Part shown: positions 1-9,945 of the stretch, in pieces
How the letters are laid out: every line of letters begins with the position of its first letter
How positions within the stretch are numbered: the first letter of the stretch is position 1
Assembly (NCBI GenBank): GCA_937139365.1
Contig: CAKZPT010000098.1
Span: forward strand, 1 to 47,092
Source: an uncultured bacterium
GTDB lineage: Bacteria > Verrucomicrobiota > Kiritimatiellia > PWTM01
Length of the DNA: 47,092 nucleotides
Reading direction: 5' to 3'
The notes under the pieces: generated by a model
Databases searched by the model: none
What the model saw: only the letters and a program-made list of their open reading frames with translations
Told to the model about the DNA's origin: nothing
Made by a program: the position numbers and the translations under genes

Positions 1-542
1 TGCAGGTGCGCCGGCGACTGCGGAAGCGGACGGCGCGCGGGAATCGGGAGCCGCTGATCCAGCCGAGGGGGATGCACCAGGTCTGGGCGACGGATTTCAT
101 GAGCGGCCAACTGGCGGACGGGCGGCGGGTGATCCGGGCGCTGGAAGAACTGCGGGAAGTGCTGGGGCCGCCTGAACGGATCATGACGGACAACGGTCCG
201 GAGTTCACCTCTCGGGCGATGGATCGGTGGGCGCATGCGCGGGACGTGAAGCTGCAGTTTATTGAGCCGGGACGGCCGGTGCAGAATGGGTACATGGAGA
301 GTTTCAACGAGAAGTTTCGGGATGTGAAGGACGCGCGACAATTGACGGAGGAGTACCGCACGGACTACAACCAACAGCGACCGCACAGCGCGCTCGGCAA
401 TCTGACGCCGGAAGAATTCATCCGCCGAGTGGCGGGCGCCGCCCCCCATGGGGGGCGGGAGGGAGGGGAATCCGCGACCGGACTCCCGAAGGTTAACCTG
501 GAAACAATGCCGGCTGGACTCTCACCGGACGTGTTCCAGTAA
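1..542 (+). pseudogene. IS3-family transposase (OrfB, DDE integrase core), decayed and cut by the window edge
   Basis: The open frame enters from the left edge (codons run in frame from base 3; a GTG lies at 6). It ends at 540-542. Counting from that GTG, the integrase core is recognisable: first Asp in VWATDF (D30), second Asp in TDNGPEFTSRA (D62), Glu in YMESFNEKFRD (E98), then the usual tail RTDYNQQRPHSALGNLTPEEF. Two stretches normal for IS3 OrfB are missing in frame. About 25 residues are lost between LADGRR and VIRALEEL, and roughly ten after FRD. The DDE residues survive, but loss of the core strand segment makes activity unlikely. The C-terminal extension after EEFIRR is not typical core sequence. 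A GGGGGAAGGTCA stretch at 545-556 may be the right terminal repeat. The family assignment is confident; the inactive status is inference. Confidence 0.85.
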
Positions 543-793
543 ATGGGGGAAGGTCATGGAAAATCCATGCGACCTGTTTACTTCTGCTGCCGGAGGAGAT
601 TCATGCGGCACGAAGCGATGGGCCGTTCGTTTTTCTTCGATCGAGCGGCCAAGCCACAGGAACGCTTTGTCCGAGGCCGATCCTCAGGCGCTATTGGCTA
701 GGCCCAGGTTCGGCTCCTCCCGTTCACCGGCTGTCGCCCCGTTCCCACACCGCTTCGCTTGAAGCCCGGTCGGCGGTCCCCGATGATGAGCCC
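543..793. other. Intergenic gap between the IS remnant and plsY
   Basis: No credible gene is seen. A small perfect hairpin, CATGGA-AAA-TCCATG, lies at 555-569 directly after the possible IS end. The reading frames here show no recognisable domain. The promoter of the plsY-gpsA group should lie in this gap, but no convincing -35/-10 pair was recognised. Confidence 0.5.
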
Positions 794-1447
794 GTGACCC
801 CGTGGCTCTGGGCTCAGGTGTTGGCCGCCTCGTATGCGGCCGGGTCGATCCCCTTCGCCTGGCTGATCGCGAAGGCGAAGGGGGTGGACATCCGTACCGT
901 CGGCAGCGGCAACGTGGGCGCGACGAACGTCGCCCGCTCGATCGGTCCGGTGTGGGGCGTCCTCACCTTCGTGCTCGACGCCGTCAAGGGCGCGGCGCCG
1001 GCCCTGGTCGCGCCGGCGGTCGTTCGACAGTGGACCGGCGAGGCGGCGCCGCCGGCCCTCGGCTTGGTCTGCGGCCTGGCGGCGGTCGCTGGCCACACGT
1101 GGCCTGTGTTTCTGCGGTTCAAAGGCGGCAAGGGCGTCGCGACGAGCGCCGGCGTTCTTCTCGCGGCCGCCCCCGGCGCGGCCGCCGCCGGTCTTGCGGT
1201 GTGGCTGGCCGCAGCATTCGTCTTCCGCTACGTCTCGGTCGCCTCCATCGCAGCGGCCATGGCGACGCCTCTGGCCGCATGGATCTTATACGGGGCGGCG
1301 GACCGTGTCCGGCCCGGTCTATTGACGGCCATGGGTGCGTTGATCATCTGGCGGCACCGGTCGAACGTTGAGCGGCTCCTGGCCGGCACCGAACCGCAGA
1401 TCGGCGGGCGCAAAAGTGGCCCAGCCGGCGTCGTGCGTGGGGATTGA
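794..1447 (+). CDS. plsY: Acyl-phosphate:glycerol-3-phosphate acyltransferase PlsY
   Basis: PlsY is an integral inner-membrane enzyme that moves the acyl chain from acyl-phosphate to glycerol-3-phosphate, the first step of phospholipid synthesis. The 217-residue product has the family's length and multi-pass hydrophobic pattern. Signature blocks appear in order: GSIPFAWLIAK near the N-terminus, GSGNVGATNVAR (about 37-48), GHTWPVFLRFKGGKGVAT (about 101-118), SVASIAAA, and WRHRSNVERLLAGTEPQIG at the C-terminus. The glycine-rich loops are the substrate-binding loops of the family. The start is a GTG at 794, chosen because hydrophobic PlsY sequence begins immediately. gpsA follows 10 bases downstream on the same strand and makes this enzyme's acceptor substrate, so the two are probably co-transcribed. 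Confidence 0.95.
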   Translation: MTPWLWAQVLAASYAAGSIPFAWLIAKAKGVDIRTVGSGNVGATNVARSIGPVWGVLTFVLDAVKGAAPALVAPAVVRQWTGEAAPPALGLVCGLAAVAGHTWPVFLRFKGGKGVATSAGVLLAAAPGAAAAGLAVWLAAAFVFRYVSVASIAAAMATPLAAWILYGAADRVRPGLLTAMGALIIWRHRSNVERLLAGTEPQIGGRKSGPAGVVRGD

Positions 1448-1457
1448 GGCGCGCCAT

Positions 1458-2474
1458 ATGGGGAGGGCAGCGATCATCGGCGACGGGGCATGGGGCACCG
1501 CCCTGGCCCTTCTCCTGCGCGAGCGCGGCCACCACGTCCGCGTCTGGAGCCCCTTCCCTGACCTGGTCGAGCGCATCGCCGGCAGCGGCCGCAACGAACT
1601 CCGACTGCCCGGCGTGCCGTTGCCGTCCGATATCGAGTGGACCGCGGATCCCGCCGCCGCCACCGCCGGCGCCGAACTGGTCGTGTGGGCGGTGCCGTCG
1701 CGTTACGCGCCCGATGTCCTGCCGCAGTTTTCGGGGCTCGCCTCCGCGAACGCCCTGTGGGTCAGCGCGACCAAGGGCCTGCATCCGACGCAGAGCTGGC
1801 GGATGACCGAGGCGATCGAGCGCCTGCTCGGCAGCGGCCCCGTCGTCGCACTCTCCGGCCCGAGCTTCGCCGAGGAGGTTGCCCGCGGGGCGCCGACGGC
1901 CGTTGTCGCCGCCTGCCGCGACGGCCGCCACGCGGAGGCCACCCGCGACTGGTTTGCCAGCCCGCGGTTCCGCGTCTACACGTCCGACGACGTCGTCGGG
2001 GTCGAGCTGGGCGGTGTGCTCAAAAACGTCATCGCGATCGCCGCCGGCGCCTGCGACGGCCTCGGCCTGGGAGCCAACGCCAAGGCCGCGCTTGTAACCC
2101 GGGGGCTGGCGGAGATTAGCCGGTTGGGAGTCGCGCTGGGCGCCCACCCGGCCACCTTCGCAGGCCTGAGCGGCGTCGGCGACCTGATGCTCACCTGCTA
2201 TGGGCGCCTCAGCCGCAACCGCGAATTCGGCGAACGTCTGGGCCGTGGAGAGAGCCCCCCGGACATCCTCGCCCGAATGGCGGGCGTCGCGGAGGGCGTG
2301 ACCAACTGCGCCCACGCCGCCACGCTGGCCCGCGAGATGGGCGTGGACATGCCCATCGCCGAGGCGGTGCGCGATGTCATCGCCGGCGCCCTGACGCCAA
2401 TGGAGGCAGTCGAACGGCTGATGCAGCGCGACCCCCGCCCCGAGCGAGACCACTGGCCGTCGGCCACTACATAA
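1458..2474 (+). CDS. gpsA: NAD(P)+-dependent glycerol-3-phosphate dehydrogenase GpsA
   Basis: GpsA is a cytoplasmic enzyme that reduces dihydroxyacetone phosphate to sn-glycerol-3-phosphate, the backbone of phospholipids. The start is the ATG at 1458, giving MGRAAIIGDGAWGTALA. A longer open frame exists upstream, but it overlaps plsY and lacks homology. The Rossmann nucleotide site is GDGAWGTALA (residues 8-17), a variant of the usual GAGSWGTALA. Further family blocks are SATKGLHP, ALSGPSFAEEVARGAPTAVV, LGGVLKNVIAIAAG (with the catalytic Lys), GLSGVGDLMLTC and SRNREFGERLG. The length, 338 residues, is normal. It sits 10 bases behind plsY and 11 bases ahead of a lipoprotein gene, which suggests one transcript. 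Confidence 0.96.
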   Translation: MGRAAIIGDGAWGTALALLLRERGHHVRVWSPFPDLVERIAGSGRNELRLPGVPLPSDIEWTADPAAATAGAELVVWAVPSRYAPDVLPQFSGLASANALWVSATKGLHPTQSWRMTEAIERLLGSGPVVALSGPSFAEEVARGAPTAVVAACRDGRHAEATRDWFASPRFRVYTSDDVVGVELGGVLKNVIAIAAGACDGLGLGANAKAALVTRGLAEISRLGVALGAHPATFAGLSGVGDLMLTCYGRLSRNREFGERLGRGESPPDILARMAGVAEGVTNCAHAATLAREMGVDMPIAEAVRDVIAGALTPMEAVERLMQRDPRPERDHWPSATT

Positions 2475-2485
2475 GGAATCCCACG

Positions 2486-3511
2486 ATGAAACCCCTGACC
2501 CTGCTCGTCGTCGCGCTGTCGGCCGCTTTGCTGGCGGCGGCCTGCCGCGGGCCGCGATCCATTCAGACCACGCCGGAGGGCCGGACGGTCTCGGGCCTCA
2601 TGAACTCGGAGCGCGAGGTGCAGGCCTATATTGCCCGTGCCCTCGATCCGCGCGAATTCGCGATCACCGTGACCCTGGACGAGGACAACGCGCCGCGCTT
2701 CATCAACGCCCATCGGCCGCGGCCGGGCCTGCAGGCGGTCGCGCCGCTCGCCGGTCCGCCCCACACGCGCCTATCGCTGGTCGGAGGCCTGATCAACGGG
2801 CGCCCCGCCCGCATCTTGGTGGACCCGACCTCGGCGGCCAACTGGACCTCCATCGAACGTGCCCGCGCGTTCGGCCTCTCGCCGCTCGGCCCGCCGCTGG
2901 TCTACGGCGTGCCCGAGCACGTCCTCGACTCCATCCGCGGCGCGCTTTCCATCGCCCCGACGCTGCAGGTGGACGTCATGCCCGTGGACGCGGTGCTCTT
3001 CTACGCGCGCGCGATGCGCGGCCCCCTCTGGCCACTGAGCCGGTCGGCCGCCGCCCAGGAGGCCGACTTTGTCGTCGGATGGAGTTTTCTGCGCGCCTTC
3101 GAGTACGTCCGGTGGGACTTCGCCGCCGCCGTGCTGGTGTTCTCCACCCAGCCCCTCAACCCCGACGCCGCGGAGCACGTACTGGCCCGATTGCCTCTGG
3201 AAAAGGGGTACTCCGCGCTGGTGGTGAAGGGCACGCTCGAGGGCAAAACCCGTCCGTTTTTAATCGACCTGGCCGGGGACTTTCAGTTGGCCCTGGACGA
3301 GGCGGACATGGCGCCGGTGCGTCAGGTCACCCTGGGCGACGTCGTGCTGCGCGAACTGCGCGCGACGACGCTCAAGGAGCACGGCCTGGGCTTCCCCGGC
3401 CTAGCCCGCCTCGGGTTGCGCGCGATCGGGCGGTTCAACGTAACGCTGGACAACCACCGCAACGAACTGTGGATCGAGCCCCCGACGAGGACGGACGCAA
3501 GCGAGCCGTGA
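2486..3511 (+). CDS. Lipoprotein with two degenerate retropepsin-like aspartyl-protease domains
   Basis: The N-terminus MKPLTLLVVALSAALLAAAC is a lipoprotein signal peptide with the lipidated Cys at position 20. The product is therefore probably membrane-anchored and periplasmic. The body of 341 residues looks like two clan-AA (retropepsin/gag-like) folds. The first runs LVGGLINGRPARILVDPTS (about 98-116), where the catalytic D-T/S-G motif has become D113-P-T. The second runs GKTRPFLIDLAGDFQLAL (about 253-270), where D261-L-A replaces it. Each is followed by the flap and strand pattern seen in the neighbour. Loss of the canonical Gly suggests a non-catalytic or divergent member. Its stop overlaps the start of the next gene (GTGA, 3508-3511), so the two are translationally coupled. 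The function is unknown, and the fold call is from motif pattern only. Confidence 0.7.
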   Translation: MKPLTLLVVALSAALLAAACRGPRSIQTTPEGRTVSGLMNSEREVQAYIARALDPREFAITVTLDEDNAPRFINAHRPRPGLQAVAPLAGPPHTRLSLVGGLINGRPARILVDPTSAANWTSIERARAFGLSPLGPPLVYGVPEHVLDSIRGALSIAPTLQVDVMPVDAVLFYARAMRGPLWPLSRSAAAQEADFVVGWSFLRAFEYVRWDFAAAVLVFSTQPLNPDAAEHVLARLPLEKGYSALVVKGTLEGKTRPFLIDLAGDFQLALDEADMAPVRQVTLGDVVLRELRATTLKEHGLGFPGLARLGLRAIGRFNVTLDNHRNELWIEPPTRTDASEP

Positions 3512-4415
3512 GGGGCGCCGGGTCGATCTCGGTCGGTCGCGTCGCGCGAACGGCGGCGACGCTCCTGGCCATCGGCGGATGTCGTGGGACGGTGCCGAAG
3601 GGGGCGGTCACGTGGGAGATCGCCGGCCACAATCCCCGACCGCCGCCCGTGGTGCGTGTCTCGATCGGCGGCCGGACGGTCCTGGCGCTCGTGGACACGG
3701 GCGCGTCGTTCTCGTTGCTGGATGCCCACGGCGCCCGGCGGCTGGGCATCACGGCAGCCACCGGTTCCACCGCTGTGGCGCAGGGGCTCGGCGCCTCCAC
3801 ACCGATTCGTTCCGCGACCCTTGATCGCCTCGAGTTTGGGGCGATTCGCCTGGAACAGATTTCGGTGGGGGTGGCCGGTCCGGACGTATACGTCGGACCC
3901 CATGGCTGGCTGGGCGGCCGGCGCGTGGAGATGGCTCTGGGGATGGACGTGCTGTCCCGTTGTGGCGCGATGACGTGGGACGGACCTGCCATGCGGATCG
4001 TCTTCGGGAGCGTGGGCGCCGGCGGGACGCCTGTGCCGATGCGGTCGGAACACTGGCCGTTGCCGGTTGTGCCGGCGCACGTGGTGATGTGGAGATGCCG
4101 GCGGTGCTCGACACCGGCGGCGAGTTCGGGCTATGGGTGCCCGGTCCCCTTGCGCGGAAGGCGGGCCTTCCGTCGCCGCCGCTCGACGCCCGGCCGGTGA
4201 TCGCGCACGGCCTAGGCGGCCGCGCCGTTGCCTTGCCGGCCGGCCGCGTATCGCTTGAGATCGGCCCTCGCCGCTGGCCTTCCGTGCCCCTGCTTGTCGG
4301 GGCCACCGGAGCAGGCCACGCCGATCTGCCGTTTGCGCTGGTTGGGCGCGGAGTGCTCGATCGGGAACGGATCGTTTTCGACTTCGCCGGCCGTCACATT
4401 ATTTGGCCCGACTGA
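3508..4415 (+). pseudogene. Retropepsin-like aspartyl-protease lipoprotein, interrupted by one frameshift
   Basis: Reading starts at GTG 3508, which overlaps the upstream stop. It gives a signal peptide with lipobox LLAIGGC (Cys 25) and then VRVSIGGRTVLALVDTGAS, a canonical retropepsin DTG (D63-T-G) with the usual hydrophobic run before it. Homology continues in this frame to about 4080. It then resumes in another frame as MPAVLDTGGEFGLWVPGPLA, a second intact DTG, and ends with LVGRGVLDRERIVFDFAGR at 4415. The break lies at GTGGTGATG (4081-4089): one missing base, or a duplicated GT, restores a single product of about 300 residues with two DTG-bearing halves. If intact, this would be the active partner of the degenerate protein encoded upstream. 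Real mutation and sequencing error cannot be told apart here. Confidence 0.7.
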
Positions 4416-4472
4416 GCCCGCCCCAACGCGCAGGGTCGAAGACGAACGCAATCCTCCGCGCGCGAGAGGGGG

Positions 4473-5833
4473 TCAGCGCGGGCCCTCGAAGCGCGGCGGG
4501 ATGTGGAGTCTCAGCCATTCCTCGAGCGGGGCCGTCAAGGCGGCCACGCGATCGGGATGTTGTGCGGCAAGGTCGCGGCGCTCGCCGATGTCGTCCGCCA
4601 GGTTGTACAACTCGGCCGACCGGGTCCTGTGCCGCACCAACTTTCAGTTTCCTTCGCGGACGGCCTCGTTCTCGCCCCTCTTCCAAAACAACCGCTCGTG
4701 CGGCGGGCCGCGTTATTCCCCGACGAGATGGGGAAGGAGATCCACGCCGTCGATCGGGCGATCCCGGGGAATGGACGCGCCGGCCGCGACTGCCGCGGTC
4801 GTGAAAATGTCGAGGCAGATCACGGGCTCCGCGTACGCGCCTGGCTTAAGTCGCGCGGGCCAGCGGACGACGAATGGCACGCGGATCCCTCCCTCGTACA
4901 CGCTGCCCTTGCCGCCGCGCAGGGGGCCGTTGCTGGCCACCAGATTCTTCGGCGGCCCGCCAATCGGGCCACCGTTGTCGCTGAGGAAGAACACAAGGGT
5001 GTTTGTCGGCAACGCCCGTCTCCTCCAGGGCGCGCATGACCTCGCCGATCGCGTCGTCCATCAGACTGACCATCGCCGCGTAGACGGCCCGGTTGGAGTG
5101 CCCCGACAGGTGGGCGAACTTCGCAACGCGCTCCGGCGGCGCCTTGGAGGGGGTGTGGGGCGCGTTGAACGCCAGATACAGGAACCAGGGCCATCCGGCG
5201 GCGCCACGAACGGCCCGTGGACGGGGGTGAAGGCGCAATAAAGAAATCACGGGCTGCCCGCGTGGCGGTCGATGAACGCCTCCGCCTCGCGGCCGAACGC
5301 GATCGTGTGATCCTCCGGCACGAGGGCCGGCGCCCGGTTGCGTCACATCGGCACGGGCTGGCCGTCCTTGCCGGCCCCGATCCCATTCGGCAGCAGGCCG
5401 TAGAATTCATCGAACCCCCGTGCGTTGAACAGGTACTCGGGCTTGTCTTGGCCGAGGTGCCACTTGCCGACGATGCCGGTTGCATAGCCAAGCGCTTTCA
5501 TGCGGTCGGCGAAAGTGCAGATCGACAGGTCGAGCCCTTCACGGACGGTCGTGGTCCCTCGTAGTTCGCGTCCAACCCGAACCGTTGCTGGTAGCGGCCG
5601 CTGAGCAGCGCGGCCCGGCTGGGACTGCAGACGCAGGCGGTGACGTAGCCGTTCTCGAAACGCACGCCGTTTTTCGCGATCGAGTCGATATGGAGGGTCG
5701 GACACTGCGTGTTGCCGGTCACGCCGAGGTCCGCACACCCCAGGTCGTCGCCATAAAGGATAAGAATGTTCGGCTGGACGGCCGCCCACGCAAGTCCGGC
5801 CGTGAACGCCAATCCACCGGCGTTCCACACCAT
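4473..5833 (-). pseudogene. Formylglycine-dependent sulfatase, heavily degraded
   Basis: The N-terminus (ATG at 5833) has a signal-like stretch, the metal-binding VQPNILILYGDDLG and the formylglycine site C69-S-P-S-R. Intact relatives are about 450-500 residues and hydrolyse sulfate esters of polysaccharides in the periplasm. Here the gene changes frame near 5550, meets in-frame stops at 5343-5345 and 5247-5249, and shifts again near 5195 and near 5015. It then meets stops at 4713-4715 and 4644-4646; the last lies where GNWKL is expected, so Trp has become stop. Recognisable later blocks are GIVGKWHLG, FLYLAFNAPHTP, FFLSDNGG and a C-terminal ELYNLADDIGE ending at 4473. Seven lesions exclude a functional enzyme. 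It converges on the retropepsin pair and follows the HAD gene by 209 bases. Confidence 0.92.
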
Positions 5834-6042
5834 ATGTGCGTCCCCCCGAGTCTCAGTGCGACGGCGTGGCATCGTTCACCCGTCCGGCCACCAGACACGA
5901 CCTGCCACGGCGACCGAATAACCAACGGGGGGCCATCCTGTTATTGCATCTCCCCTCCGCGCCCGAAACTCCAGCGCCTGGCCTCGGGTCGGTGCCGCGC
6001 CCGCAATTGGCGCCCGCGACCGCCGGCGGACGGGGTTCCGGC

Positions 6043-6719
6043 TCAGGACCTTCCCGCCTCGCGCTCCGGGTCCGGACCAAGTTCCCGCGCGATGTCGACC
6101 ACCGCCAGCTCATCCAGCGAGCGCACGATGCGGTGCGCCCGGCGGAGACGTTCGGGGGGATGGGTTGTTGCCACCGCAATCACCAGCGCCCCCGCATCCC
6201 GGCCGGCTTCGATGCCGGCGGGTGAGTCCTCGAACACCGCGCAACGGGTCGGGGAAATCCCCAGACGGGCCGCCGCCTTGAGGAACACTTCCGGATCGGG
6301 TTTGCCCTTCTCCACGTCCTCGGCGGCGACGATGTCGACGAAGCCGTCGAGGTCGGTGAGGTTCAACAGGGTTTCGATGTTCAGCCGGTGGGTGGACGAG
6401 GCGATGACCCGCGGCACACCGGCCGCGTCGAGTCGGCCGAGCCAATCGCGAACGCCGGGCAGCGGCGCGACCCCCTGCGCGCGGGCCAGTTCGCGAAAGA
6501 TCTCCTCCTTGCGGAGCGAGATCTGGCGCGCCTCGCCGGGGTCGGCCGTCCATCGAAGCAGCTCCGCGATAATTCGTTCGTTCTTCATGCCGAACCCACG
6601 GTGAAAATGATCCGGAGGAAGGGGCCGGCCGAGCTCGGCGGCAAGAATTTCCCAGCTCCGCTCGTGGCAGGCGGAGGTGTCGGCCAGGACGCCGTCCCAG
6701 TCGAAGATGGCCCCCCACT

Positions 6720-6723
<4 letters not shown>
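6043..6723 (-). CDS. HAD-superfamily phosphatase / beta-phosphoglucomutase-like
   Basis: This is a 226-residue haloacid-dehalogenase hydrolase of the phosphoglucomutase/phosphoglycolate-phosphatase type. Motif I is FDWDGVLADT, with nucleophile D8 and acid/base D10. Motif II is the Ser/Thr of VIASSTH, motif III the Lys of EKGKPDPEVF, and motif IV VFEDSPAGIEAGRDAG. A helical cap with GFGMKNERII lies between motifs I and II, typical of subfamily I with a C1 cap. The start is the ATG at 6723, which overlaps the stop of the lipoamide dehydrogenase gene in an ATGA quartet, so translation is probably coupled. A longer upstream frame is ignored because it only shadows that gene. The substrate cannot be told; sugar phosphates are usual for this group. 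Confidence 0.88.
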
Positions 6724-8138
<1,415 letters not shown>

Positions 8139-8201
8139 GTTCGGGTCCTCGCGATGGTCGCACACTATACCGCGACGGCGTCGCGTTTCGACCGCGAAGG
8201 A

Positions 8202-9212
8202 TCAGATTTCAAAGTCCGGCGGCGGGGGCGGCGTCGGGGCGTCCTGGTCGGCCTTGGAGCGGATGTGGACGTGGGTCTGGCCGACGGTCACGATGCTGTT
8301 GGGGGGAACGCTGTGGGTGAGGAACACATTGCCGCCGATGGTCGAGCCGCGCCCGATCACGGTGCTGCCGCCGAGGATGGTGGCGTTGGCGTAGATGACC
8401 ACGTCGTCTTCGACGGTGGGGTGGCGCTGGACGTGTTTGACGGGATTGCCTTGCGCATCGAGGGGGAAGCTGCGCGCGCCCAAGGTGACGCCCTGGTAGA
8501 GCTTGACGCGGTCGCCGATGATGGCGGTCTCGCCAATGACGACGCCGGTCGCGTGGTCGATGAAGAAGGAGCGGCCGATTCGGGCGCCGGGGTGGATGTC
8601 CACGCCGGTCTGGGCGTGGGTCCACTCGCTCATGATGCGGGGGACGACGGGCACGTCGCGGCGGTGCAACTCGTGGGCAAGGCGGTGGGAGGCGATCGCA
8701 AGCAGGCCGGGGTAGGCGAGCTGGATCTCGGCAAATGTCAGTGCGGCCGGATCGCCCTCATAGGCGGCGCGCACGTCTTCGATCAGCGTCGCGCGCACGT
8801 CGGGGAGGGCCTCGAAGAACTCGCGGGCGATGCGGAACGAGTGCGCGCGGATGTCCGACTCCGGCGGGACATGCTCCATGCGCCCGGCGGCCCCGCGCCA
8901 CCGGAACGGCAACGCGCGCTCGATCTCCGGCCGCAGGAAGCGCCAGGCCGCGCTGAGCCGGCGCATCAGAAAGATGCCGATCTCGTCACCCTGGCTGTCG
9001 GAGGGAAACATCCTTCCCGGGAACATCGCGTCGAGGAGGACCCGAAGCCCCTCGACCACGCGCGTGCCGTCGGGGTAGTCGCGCAGCAGGCTGTCGGGCC
9101 GGTCCTCCCCGTTGTCGGTGTAGAGGGCGCGCAGCCGAGCGACCGTCCCGCACAGGCAGTGCTCGATTTCATCGCCAATGCAGGGCGGAGGGATGGGGGG
9201 ACGGTCGCTCAC
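8202..9212 (-). CDS. cysE: Serine O-acetyltransferase (long, EpsC/CysE type)
   Basis: The enzyme acetylates L-serine with acetyl-CoA, the committing step to cysteine, in the cytoplasm. The N-terminal half (about 1-190) is the alpha-helical region, including EDVRAAYEGDPAALTFAEI. It is followed by the left-handed beta-helix of hexapeptide repeats: GVDIHPGARIGRSFFIDHAT, GVVIGETAIIGDRVKLYQGV, then the catalytic-loop block with TLGARSFP and HPTVEDDVVIYANATILGG. The conserved catalytic Asp-His pair falls in FIDHATG. At 336 residues it is longer than enteric CysE (about 270), as in the plant/anaerobe-type long forms. The start is GTG 9212; no better ATG precedes the homologous region. It is 21 bases behind the azoreductase-like gene. 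No cysK is in view. Confidence 0.9.
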   Translation of the reverse strand: MSDRPPIPPPCIGDEIEHCLCGTVARLRALYTDNGEDRPDSLLRDYPDGTRVVEGLRVLLDAMFPGRMFPSDSQGDEIGIFLMRRLSAAWRFLRPEIERALPFRWRGAAGRMEHVPPESDIRAHSFRIAREFFEALPDVRATLIEDVRAAYEGDPAALTFAEIQLAYPGLLAIASHRLAHELHRRDVPVVPRIMSEWTHAQTGVDIHPGARIGRSFFIDHATGVVIGETAIIGDRVKLYQGVTLGARSFPLDAQGNPVKHVQRHPTVEDDVVIYANATILGGSTVIGRGSTIGGNVFLTHSVPPNSIVTVGQTHVHIRSKADQDAPTPPPPPDFEI

Positions 9213-9233
9213 GGCGCCGGCCGGCGGGTTCGC

Positions 9234-9902
9234 TCAGGTGGCCGAGGGCGCGAGGTCGGCGGCAATCTCCTCGGCGAGGTCGCCCGCGGCCTCGAGGGCA
9301 GTCTGCTTGCGCTGCTCGTGGTCGCCGAAGATCAGGGCCGTCTGTCCATCCGCCCAGGCGATGCGCAGGTTCTGGACGCCGACAAACGCGAACGCGCTGC
9401 GGATCATCGGCGTGAGCGCGTCGCGGGGATCGCCCTCGGTGTAGACGCCGCCGGAGGCGACCAGCAGCACGACGCTGCGGAGCTTGTGACGGGGACGGAC
9501 GTTGAGGCCGCCGCCCTCGGCCAGTCCGATGTCGAACGTGCGACCGGGCGAGAGCACCATGTCCAGCCACGCCTTCAGGATGGCCGGCGGGCCGAAGTTC
9601 CACATCGGCATGGTCAGGACCAACACGTCGGCCTGGTTGAACAACTCGGCATGGCGGTTGGCGTACTCGGCGGCCTTGGCCTCCTCCTTTGTGACCTTGT
9701 GGGTCGGATCGAACGCCGCCAGCCAAATGCCCCGCCAGGCCGTGTACGAGAGATACGGGGGCGGATCCTGATAGAGGTCGATGTTGTTGATCTCCGCGTC
9801 GGGATTGAGCTCCACGAGCCGCGAGATGAACGCGATCGAAAGCTGCTTGCTGACGGAATCCTCCGCCGGCTTCGGGTTTGCGCATACGTGCAAAACGTTC
9901 AT
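9234..9902 (-). CDS. FMN-dependent NAD(P)H oxidoreductase, AzoR/flavodoxin-like fold
   Basis: This is a 222-residue flavodoxin-fold protein of the FMN-dependent NADH:quinone oxidoreductase/azoreductase family. Such enzymes reduce quinones and azo dyes by two electrons in the cytosol. Supporting blocks: the N-terminal strand and phosphate loop VLHVCANPKPAEDSVSKQL; the FMN-contacting MPMWNFGPPAILKAWLDM (about 97-114); and the second flavin loop LLVASGGVYTEGDP with the GGxY signature. The start is the ATG at 9902. It ends 21 bases before the serine acetyltransferase gene, and the kinase gene ends 43 bases upstream, so all could share a transcript. The physiological substrate is unknown; protection against quinone stress is typical. 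Confidence 0.88.
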   Translation of the reverse strand: MNVLHVCANPKPAEDSVSKQLSIAFISRLVELNPDAEINNIDLYQDPPPYLSYTAWRGIWLAAFDPTHKVTKEEAKAAEYANRHAELFNQADVLVLTMPMWNFGPPAILKAWLDMVLSPGRTFDIGLAEGGGLNVRPRHKLRSVVLLVASGGVYTEGDPRDALTPMIRSAFAFVGVQNLRIAWADGQTALIFGDHEQRKQTALEAAGDLAEEIAADLAPSAT

Positions 9903-9945
9903 CCGGTCCTCTGCTAGTTGGTTCCGTGTTCCTTCGGCCCCGCCG

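Noticed and set aside
4060-4110. Programmed ribosomal frameshift in the second retropepsin gene
   Set aside because: No slippery heptamer with a downstream structure is evident at the break; a mutation or sequencing error is simpler.
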